From the NCBI GenBank assembly GCA_030591105.1, contig JAUVBS010000047.1, positions 1 through 9,587 on the forward strand: a stretch of DNA of 9,587 nucleotides, read 5' to 3'. Position 1 is the stretch's first letter; each line of letters begins with the position of its first letter. The notes beneath the pieces were generated by a model. It saw nothing but the letters and a program-made list of their open reading frames with translations, was not told the origin of the DNA and did no database searches. This document shows, piece after piece, positions 1 through 5,602 of the stretch. A program made the position numbers and the translations under genes. This stretch comes from a bacterium (lineage in GTDB: Bacteria > Krumholzibacteriota > Krumholzibacteriia > LZORAL124-64-63).

Positions 1-1614
1 GGCTGTCTCGGCGCGCGCTAGCAACGTGGGATCAGTCGCCGCAGGATCTGCCGCCGCAGGATCCGCCACTGCAGGATCCGTCACCGCGTTGCCGGGCGCT
101 GGCAAAGCCGCCATCCCGCTCGGCGGTGCGACGGTCCCCCGCGTGATCTGCGCCCCCAGCGCCGCGAGCATCGGAATCACTGTTACCGCGACGACGAGCG
201 ACGCAAGCAGGCTGAAGGTCACCGTCAGCGCCTGGTCCCTGAATAGCTGGCCGGCGATGCCTTCGACGAAAACGATGGGCAGAAACACCGCCACGGTCGT
301 CAGCGTCGAGGCGATGACCGCTGGACCGACCTCCACCGTCCCCTCGACCGCGGCGGTCACCGGCGGTCGTCCGGCCTGCTTGCGGCGGAAAATCGATTCG
401 AGCACCACGATCGAGTTGTCCACCAGCATACCGATTCCCAAGGTCAGCCCGCCGAGCGACATGATGTTCAGCGAGATGCCCATGCGGTACATCAGCACGA
501 AGGTGGCAATGACCGACAGCGGGATGCTGGTGGCGATGATCAACGTCGACCGCAGATCGCGCAAAAACGCGAACAGGACCAGGATCGCCAGCACACCGCC
601 GATCAACGCGGCGTTGCGCACCTCGTTGACCGCCTGTTCGATGAAATGCGACTGATCGAACAGGACGGTCAGCTCGTAGCCAGGGGGTAGTTTGTCCTCG
701 CGCCAAACTGCGATCCGCTCGTGCAGGCGCCTAGCCACCGTCACCGTGTTGGCGTCGCCTTCCTTGTAGATCGACAACTCCACCGCTTCGCTGCCGTCGA
801 CGCGGGTGATCTCCTCTCGCTCCTTCGCACCGCGCGTCACGGTGGCGACATCTCTCAAACGAACCGCGGCGCCCTGCCGCTGCACCACGATCAGATCGGC
901 AATCTCTTCGACGTTCTCGAACTCGTTGATCGTCCGCACCAGGAACCGGCTGTCGCGACCACGCAGCGCACCACCGGGCAGGTTGACGTTGCTCACGCCG
1001 ACGACCTGGGCGACGCGGTCCAGGGGGATTTTCAGCGCCGCGAGTCGCCCCTGATCGACGTCGATATGGATCTCCGCCTCCAGGCCGCCCCGCACCTGGG
1101 CGGCGGCGATCCCGGCGATCGTCTCGAAATCCTGCTTGACCTGCAGTTCGGCGAGACGGCGCAGCTCGGTCAACTCGCCGGGGCCCGACAGGGCGATCCG
1201 GACGATGGGGTCGAGGCTGGGGTCGAAGCGCAGCACGATGGGATCGTCGGCTTCCTCCGGTAGAAACAGTCGGTCCAATTTTTCGCGCACCTCGAGCGAC
1301 AGCAGGTCCATATCGCTGTTCCAGTCGAACTCGAGGATGACTTCGCTGACCCCAGGACGCGAGACCGAGTGGATGGTTTGCAGACCGCGCAGTACGCCCA
1401 CCGCCTCTTCCACCGGGCGGGTGACGAGGTTCTCGATCTCCTGCGGCGCGGTGTCGGGCATCTCGGTCTGGATGGTGATCGAGGGGTAGGAAATGTCTGG
1501 AAAGAGTTCTAGCGAAAGCCGTCCATAAGCCACGATACCGAATGCGACAACGGCCAGAGCGGCCATGATCACACTGACGCGGCGGCGAACCGCCAGAGCA
1601 ACCAGGCTGCGCAT
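1..1614 (-). CDS. RND efflux transporter permease subunit (AcrB/HAE-type), partial, C-terminal part missing
   Basis: Reading the minus strand from ATG at 1614 gives 538 uninterrupted codons to the window edge. The product is an inner-membrane proton-driven drug/hydrophobe exporter. Visible parts: TM1 at about residues 12-30, followed by the family-typical LELFPDISYP segment; the large periplasmic porter region to about 330; TM2 (335-351), TM3 (357-376), TM4 (380-405), TM5 (431-451) and TM6 (461-485). TM4 carries GMLVDNSIVVLES, so the proton-relay pair is D399-N400 rather than the Asp-Asp of AcrB; VDN is common in related HAE pumps. After TM6, a low-complexity linker at 510-530 (repeated ADPA) precedes the edge. 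The second half (TM7-12 and second porter domain) lies outside the window; full family length is about 1000-1100 residues. The ATG overlaps the upstream adaptor stop (TGATG), implying translational coupling, and no strong separate ribosome site is visible. Substrate cannot be told from sequence. Confidence 0.95.
   Translation of the reverse strand, partial: MRSLVALAVRRRVSVIMAALAVVAFGIVAYGRLSLELFPDISYPSITIQTEMPDTAPQEIENLVTRPVEEAVGVLRGLQTIHSVSRPGVSEVILEFDWNSDMDLLSLEVREKLDRLFLPEEADDPIVLRFDPSLDPIVRIALSGPGELTELRRLAELQVKQDFETIAGIAAAQVRGGLEAEIHIDVDQGRLAALKIPLDRVAQVVGVSNVNLPGGALRGRDSRFLVRTINEFENVEEIADLIVVQRQGAAVRLRDVATVTRGAKEREEITRVDGSEAVELSIYKEGDANTVTVARRLHERIAVWREDKLPPGYELTVLFDQSHFIEQAVNEVRNAALIGGVLAILVLFAFLRDLRSTLIIATSIPLSVIATFVLMYRMGISLNIMSLGGLTLGIGMLVDNSIVVLESIFRRKQAGRPPVTAAVEGTVEVGPAVIASTLTTVAVFLPIVFVEGIAGQLFRDQALTVTFSLLASLVVAVTVIPMLAALGAQITRGTVAPPSGMAALPAPGNAVTDPAVADPAAADPAATDPTLLARAETA
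26..85 (-). repeat. 15-bp tandem repeat inside the RND gene (pentapeptide repeat)
   Basis: Four adjacent 15-bp units lie at 26-40 (degenerate), 41-55, 56-70 and 71-85, with core GCAGGATCCG on the plus strand. In the RND reading frame they encode consecutive pentapeptides of the type V/A-A/T-D-P-A/T at about residues 511-530, just after TM6, in what should be a cytoplasmic linker. Being in frame and a multiple of three, the repeat can change copy number without breaking the gene. Confidence 0.85.
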
Positions 1615-2927
1615 CAGCGACCCGCCCGCTTGCCGCCACCGCCGCGGTGCGGGCGCGTGCCCTTCCGCCCGGCCGTGTCCGGAGTCGCGGTCATATCCCG
1701 CGTCGCGTTCGCCTCTAACTGCGCAGCGCCATCGCGCTGCTCTGTCGTATCTGGCTGCGCGACTGCACCCGGCCCAGCAAGAATCGTCAATGGGTCACCG
1801 TCCTCGAGCGAGCGCTGGCCCTTGACGACGACCCGCTCGCCGAGCTCGACGCCCACGACGATCTCGGCATGCTCGTCATCGGTGAAACCGGCCTCGACGA
1901 CGCGCCGTTGGGCCACTGGGCCGGTGGTCTCACCTTCGCCAGGCCGGCCGCCTTCGCCAGGCCGACCGCCCGCGACGGCAACGTAGACCACCGTCTCCCC
2001 CTTCTCGGTCACAACCGCCTCGCGCGGTACGAGGATCGCATCCGGGCGCAGTTCAGTGACGATACGTACCTCGGCGAAGTCGCCGGGGCGGGTGCCGATC
2101 GGATACTCCGCCACCTCGACGGTCACCTTGATGGTCCCGCTCTCGGGATCGATCACCGGCGCGATCAGCACGATCCGGCCGGCCAGGCGACGGCCGTCGC
2201 TGTCGAGCACCAACTCGACCGTCTGATCGTGACGTAGTTTGCGGAATTCCTTGCTCGGCACGTGAACCCGGGCGAGCAACGGATCGAAATCCGCCATCAC
2301 GAACAGCGGCACACCGATGCTCAAGTTGCTACCGATGTCCACCAGACGCTGCGTCACGCCACCGGCGAACGGCGCGCGCACGGTGGTATAGGAGAGGTTC
2401 AGAGCCGCCAGCCCCTCTTCCGCCTCGGCGGAGGCGAGATCGCTCCGTGCCGCTTCGTACTCTTCTTCGGTGACCAGCTGCTCGGCCACCATCGCCTCGA
2501 GACGTTCGAAGCGCGAACGCAGGTTGGCCGTCGCCGCTTCGGCCTGGGTCAGACGCAGGCGATACTCGTCGTTGTCGATGCTCAGTAGCGGTGTGCCTGC
2601 GGTCACGACGTCGCCTTCTTCGGCGAGCAGCGCCTCGACAACACCGGAGACGCGGGCCAGGATCTGGGCCTCCTTCTGCGCCTCGAGCGTCGCCGTGGCC
2701 CGGTAATAGCTGGCGATCTCACCGGTACCGACCGCCGCCACCGCCACCGGTACCGCGCGCTGTGCCGGTCGGCCGCCACGGCCGTGGCCTTCGGCGGTGC
2801 CCACTTCCTCCTGACCGCTGCAGCCGAACACGCCGATCAGCACGGCCAACATCATCAGCAACGCCAGCACCGCCCGTGCCGCCAGTACAACCCGCGCCGC
2901 CAACGCCCGCCGCGCGTGCACGATCAT
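1614..2927 (-). CDS. RND efflux periplasmic adaptor lipoprotein (membrane fusion protein, HlyD/AcrA family)
   Basis: 437 residues from ATG at 2927. It links the RND pump to an outer-membrane channel. Residues 1-36 form a lipoprotein signal peptide: basic n-region, hydrophobic LALLMMLAVLIGVF, then G-C36. Next come a biotinyl-lipoyl half (about 82-117, ILARVSGVVEALLAEEGDVV), a charged alpha-hairpin (about 121-178), the second lipoyl half (RAPFAGGV, 184-191), a beta-barrel (about 210-295) and a membrane-proximal domain (about 296-385, ILVPREAVV). The tail (386-437) is low-complexity and rich in Gly/Arg at its end, with no recognised fold. I chose 2927 because GAGG lies 7 nt upstream and the signal peptide has normal length. 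In-frame ATGs at 2981 (weaker AAAGG) and 3053 would add a long charged extension. The stop overlaps the start of the permease gene, so the two form an operon. An outer-membrane factor may lie beyond the left edge. Confidence 0.93.
   Translation of the reverse strand: MIVHARRALAARVVLAARAVLALLMMLAVLIGVFGCSGQEEVGTAEGHGRGGRPAQRAVPVAVAAVGTGEIASYYRATATLEAQKEAQILARVSGVVEALLAEEGDVVTAGTPLLSIDNDEYRLRLTQAEAATANLRSRFERLEAMVAEQLVTEEEYEAARSDLASAEAEEGLAALNLSYTTVRAPFAGGVTQRLVDIGSNLSIGVPLFVMADFDPLLARVHVPSKEFRKLRHDQTVELVLDSDGRRLAGRIVLIAPVIDPESGTIKVTVEVAEYPIGTRPGDFAEVRIVTELRPDAILVPREAVVTEKGETVVYVAVAGGRPGEGGRPGEGETTGPVAQRRVVEAGFTDDEHAEIVVGVELGERVVVKGQRSLEDGDPLTILAGPGAVAQPDTTEQRDGAAQLEANATRDMTATPDTAGRKGTRPHRGGGGKRAGR
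1933..1968 (-). repeat. 18-bp direct duplication inside the adaptor gene
   Basis: Two adjacent 18-bp units, 1933-1950 and 1951-1968, differ at one base (CCTTCGCCAGGCCGGCCG versus ...GACCG). In the adaptor frame they encode GRPGEG twice, at about residues 321-332, in a loop of the membrane-proximal domain. The duplication is in frame and looks like a recent slippage product in a flexible loop. Confidence 0.85.
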
Positions 2928-2934
2928 CGCTGAA

Positions 2935-2938
2935 CCTC
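2935..2938 (-). promoter_or_regulatory. Ribosome binding site that fixes the adaptor start
   Basis: On the minus strand GAGG lies 7 nt before ATG 2927, an ideal spacing. The upstream in-frame ATG at 2981 has only AAAGG at 10 nt. The site favours the shorter product with a compact lipoprotein signal. Confidence 0.6.
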
Positions 2939-3061
2939 GCCGGCAACGCCGCATCGCACCGTACTTCGTCGTCTCGAGCATCGCATTCCGACCTTTCGTT
3001 CGCGGGTCCCGGAGCTGGAAATCGCGAGTGGGGCCTGGAGAACATCCACGCACGAGGCAGT

Positions 3062-3090
3062 ATCATCGGGCTACAAGGCTCCTCTGGCAA
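3062..3090 (-). promoter_or_regulatory. Candidate promoter for the efflux operon
   Basis: On the minus strand TTGCCA (3090-3085; 5 of 6 to the sigma-70 -35 box) is followed after 17 nt by GATGAT (3067-3062; 4 of 6 to the -10 box). It points toward the adaptor gene and would leave a leader of about 130 nt before ATG 2927. It is a pattern match only; GC-rich FCB-like lineages may use other promoter consensus sequences. Confidence 0.3.
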
Positions 3091-3133
3091 GTCCGACCAC
3101 GAAATCGTCTTGGTGTCTCGTTCCGGGCTGCGG

Positions 3134-3155
3134 GAACTCGTTTTGAAACGAGTTC
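3134..3155. promoter_or_regulatory. Perfect 22-bp palindrome, candidate operator between divergent genes
   Basis: Arms GAACTCGTTT (3134-3143) and AAACGAGTTC (3146-3155) are exact reverse complements around a 2-bp TG centre. Such a short centre suits a dimeric helix-turn-helix repressor better than an RNA hairpin. The site lies 22 bp upstream of a perfect TATAAT (3178-3183) for the hydrolase gene, so it overlaps the -35 area, and about 44 bp upstream of the candidate efflux promoter. TetR- and MarR-type regulators commonly control RND operons from such sites. No regulator gene is present in this window, so the cognate factor is unknown. Confidence 0.55.
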
Positions 3156-3177
3156 TGGTTCGGTGATCCGGTTGGCC

Positions 3178-3183
3178 TATAAT
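3178..3183 (+). promoter_or_regulatory. Candidate -10 box for the alpha/beta hydrolase gene
   Basis: A perfect TATAAT sits 91 bp upstream of the hydrolase ATG, inside the divergent intergenic region. No good -35 hexamer lies 16-18 bp upstream; the available sequence is CTGGTT or TGGTTC. TTGAAA at 3143-3148 is too far away (29 bp). Weak -35 sequence next to the palindrome at 3134-3155 would fit regulated expression. The remaining part of the 347-bp gap (2928-3274) shows no gene or RNA that I can support. Confidence 0.4.
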
Positions 3184-3274
3184 GCCGGGGTTAGATTACC
3201 GCTGACCCGGATGACTGGTGAGTTGGCCGGGCCCGCGTTGCGTCGCCACTTCCCCGTTCCGGTGAGGTACCGAC

Positions 3275-4420
3275 ATGGCCTGCCCACACCGCCGTTCTCG
3301 TACCGTCGCAATCGTCGCCATCTGCGGCCTCGCCCTACTCACGGGTGTCGGCCTCGCGGAACTGACGCGACCCGACACCGTATCCGCTCAGACTGAGGAA
3401 CTTCCCTCCGCGGTGCCGGATCTGCAACAGCAACTCGAGGCGCTCACCGGTTCGCTGCAGGGCTTCCGCCACCGTTTCGACATACTCGAGAAGAAGATCG
3501 ACGACGTACTCTGGTTCGAACGCGTGGGCGATGTGGCCTGGGTCGACAAGGTGCGCCTCTACGGCCCGCCGCGGTGGAAAGAGGAGAGCAGTACGGCCAT
3601 CGGCGCCGGCAATCCGATCAAATTCTACGCCTACGTGATCATCCCCAGGCAGATCGATCGCGGCAAAAAGTTTCCGCTATTGGTGTTTCCCCACGGCGGA
3701 GTGCACGGCGATTTCTCGACCTACTACACCCACATCGTGCGCGAATTGGTCGCCCAGGGCTACGTGATCATCGCGCCGGAGTACCGCGGCAGCACCGGCT
3801 ATGGGCAGGGTATCTACGAACGGATCGATTACGGCGGTCTCGAGAGCGAAGACGCCCACGCCTGCCGCAACTACATGCTGGAGAACTACTCCTTCGTCGA
3901 CAAGGGGCGCGTCGGCATGATCGGTTGGAGCCACGGGGGATTGATCAGCTTGATGAACATCTTCGCACACCCCGACGACTACCGGTGCGCTTACGTCGGG
4001 GTTCCGGTCAGCGACCTGATCTCGCGTCTCGGTTACCTCGACGACGACTACCGCGAGCTCTATTCGGCCGATTACCACATCGGCCAGGAAGTGACCGAGA
4101 ACATCGCTGAGTACCGGCGTCGCTCGCCGGTCTGGAACGCAGAGAAACTGAAAACGCCGCTGCTGATCCACACCAACACCAACGACGAGGACGTCAACGT
4201 GCTCGAGGTCGAGCACCTGATCCACGCCTTGACCTTCCACGACAAGGAGTTCGAGTACGAGATCTACCAGGACGTACCCGGCGGCCACAGCTTCGACCGG
4301 CTCGACACACGTCAGGCTCAGGAGATCCGGCTGAAGATCTACCGCTTCTTGGCCAAGCACCTCGACCCACCAAGGCCACTGCGCGATGTCGACGCGTTGC
4401 ACGCGGCTGGTTACCGGTAG
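3275..4420 (+). CDS. Exported alpha/beta hydrolase, prolyl oligopeptidase (S9)-like
   Basis: 381 residues; ATG 3275 follows GGTGAGG at a 7-nt spacing. An N-terminal hydrophobic segment (residues 11-28, then a likely cleavage near VSAQ, 36-39) indicates export. Residues about 46-82 are a short heptad-like, charged helix that could be a coiled coil. The catalytic alpha/beta fold follows: oxyanion-hole HGG (140-142), nucleophile elbow GWSHGG with Ser219, acid in NDEDV (most likely Asp304, by the D-x-x-V spacing) and His338 in GGHSF. This is the order and spacing of the S9 peptidase C-terminal domain, but the beta-propeller of true prolyl oligopeptidases is absent; the N-terminal part is only about 115 residues. 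It could cleave peptides or esters; the substrate is not readable. It is divergent from the efflux operon, and the VanZ-like gene starts 48 bp downstream in the same direction. Confidence 0.9.
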   Translation: MACPHRRSRTVAIVAICGLALLTGVGLAELTRPDTVSAQTEELPSAVPDLQQQLEALTGSLQGFRHRFDILEKKIDDVLWFERVGDVAWVDKVRLYGPPRWKEESSTAIGAGNPIKFYAYVIIPRQIDRGKKFPLLVFPHGGVHGDFSTYYTHIVRELVAQGYVIIAPEYRGSTGYGQGIYERIDYGGLESEDAHACRNYMLENYSFVDKGRVGMIGWSHGGLISLMNIFAHPDDYRCAYVGVPVSDLISRLGYLDDDYRELYSADYHIGQEVTENIAEYRRRSPVWNAEKLKTPLLIHTNTNDEDVNVLEVEHLIHALTFHDKEFEYEIYQDVPGGHSFDRLDTRQAQEIRLKIYRFLAKHLDPPRPLRDVDALHAAGYR

Positions 4421-4468
4421 CGGCGATACGCCTACAGAAGGGAACCTGCAGGATGGATACGTTCTAGT

Positions 4469-5392
4469 ATGAACCGCTTCTGGCGTCGCTACGGCCCGTG
4501 GCTGCTGGCATTGGTCCTGATGCTGATCCCGTTCTTCCTGCCGATCCCGGTCGGGCTGCGGCGGCACCCCGCTTTGGGCGCCATGGGTGACCGCGCCCAT
4601 ATTCCACTACTTTTCGCCATCACGTTGTTGTTGCACTGGCGCGGACCGCTGGCCGGACGCATCACGGCTTCGGCGCTGGCCGCGGTGATCATCGGTGCGG
4701 CCATCGAAGGGGTGCAGATCCTGGTGGGGCGTTCAGCCTTGCTGGCGGACTGGCTGCTCGATCTGTTCGGCATCGGAATGGCGGTCAGCTGGCTACTGTG
4801 GCGCCGCCACGGCCGGCGACGCTATCTGGCGCCCGGAGCGCTGCTGGTGGTCTTGGCCATCGCCCAGCTGCACTTCCTGCCCGGAGTTATTGCTGCCCGG
4901 CTGGAAGCCCAGCGGCGCTTCCCTCTGCTGGCCGACTTCGAAACCCGTTGGTCGGACCGACTCTGGAACGAAACCTACGACGGCCGCACGACCCTGGTCG
5001 TGACAGACATCGAACACGGGACCGTGATGCACATCGAGGGCGGTCCGCCGTCGCGTTGGCCGGGGACCAACCTGCGCTGGTTCCCGCCCGACTGGAGCGG
5101 CTACCGCTGGCTCGTGTTCGAAGCGAGGACGGTCGCGCCGACGGCGGCCGAGGGGCGATTTGCCGTCCGCCTCGACGATTGGCAGGCAAGGAGGGACAAG
5201 GACTGGTACGCGACGAGTTTCGTGGCGGAGCCGCAGTGGCGCACTTTTACCATCGACGTCAGCGCAGCGCGCACCGCCAGGTTGGAACGGCCACTACACA
5301 TCGACGACATGGATCTGGTTCTGTTCTTCTTCGCCCGGCCCAAGCAACCGATGGGTCTGGAGATCGACAACGTACGCTTGGTGCGGGACTGA
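4469..5392 (+). CDS. VanZ-like membrane protein fused to a C-terminal carbohydrate-binding-like domain
   Basis: 307 residues. The N-terminal part (1-145) has four or five hydrophobic segments (about 10-28, 44-57, 66-86, 92-111, 119-140) and the VanZ-like signature: D41-x-x-H44 at the start of one helix, E80-G-x-Q83, G87-R88 and D94...D98 before the next helix. Residues about 153-307 form a beta-rich soluble domain starting LLADFET and ending GLEIDNVRL, the usual ends of jelly-roll, galactose-binding/CIA30- or CBM-like modules. VanZ itself is linked to teicoplanin resistance, but for most relatives the function is unknown, so I do not assign resistance. The ribosome site is poor: GGATGGA lies about 12-18 nt before ATG 4469. 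Translation may depend on the hydrolase gene, whose stop is 48 bp upstream. Confidence 0.8.
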   Translation: MNRFWRRYGPWLLALVLMLIPFFLPIPVGLRRHPALGAMGDRAHIPLLFAITLLLHWRGPLAGRITASALAAVIIGAAIEGVQILVGRSALLADWLLDLFGIGMAVSWLLWRRHGRRRYLAPGALLVVLAIAQLHFLPGVIAARLEAQRRFPLLADFETRWSDRLWNETYDGRTTLVVTDIEHGTVMHIEGGPPSRWPGTNLRWFPPDWSGYRWLVFEARTVAPTAAEGRFAVRLDDWQARRDKDWYATSFVAEPQWRTFTIDVSAARTARLERPLHIDDMDLVLFFFARPKQPMGLEIDNVRLVRD

Positions 5393-5590
5393 AACAGAGC
5401 AGCCCGTTGGTATTTCCCCGCGGCCACTAGCGCTCACGACGAAACCCTTCGTATACTCTACGGTGAAGCTTGTACCCCCGGCGGCCTCGGCATTCTGCAG
5501 CGCAGACAAGCCACCAGCACGAGACCGGCAAGGGGTGCCGACCTGGCAGGGGGAAGAGGTCGGGCCAGGATCCACGTGATATGGAGCCAA

Positions 5591-5595
5591 GGAGG
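5591..5595 (+). promoter_or_regulatory. Strong ribosome binding site that fixes the selenoprotein start
   Basis: GGAGG lies 7 nt before ATG 5603. An in-frame GTG at 5576 would add nine residues but has no such site at the right distance. The start at 5603 is therefore preferred. Confidence 0.8.
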
Positions 5596-5602
5596 CCCGA
5601 CT

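Noticed and set aside
32..1639. Long open frames of 224 and 302 codons on the minus strand at 32-706 and 731-1639
   Set aside because: They are Arg/Gly/Ala-rich with no recognisable domain and lie in another frame over the RND permease, which has clear family motifs throughout.
3677..4600. Long open frame of 307 codons on the minus strand
   Set aside because: It is the antisense shadow of the alpha/beta hydrolase gene, which has a ribosome site, signal peptide and full catalytic triad.
5452..5457. TATACT as a possible -10 box before the selenoprotein gene
   Set aside because: No acceptable -35 hexamer at 16-18 bp (only AGCGCT-like sequence), so a promoter cannot be supported.
5542..5569. 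Inverted repeat CCTGGC/GCCAGG with a 16-nt loop upstream of the selenoprotein gene
   Set aside because: The stem is only 6 bp with a large loop, has no T-tract and no recognisable riboswitch features; likely chance in GC-rich DNA.
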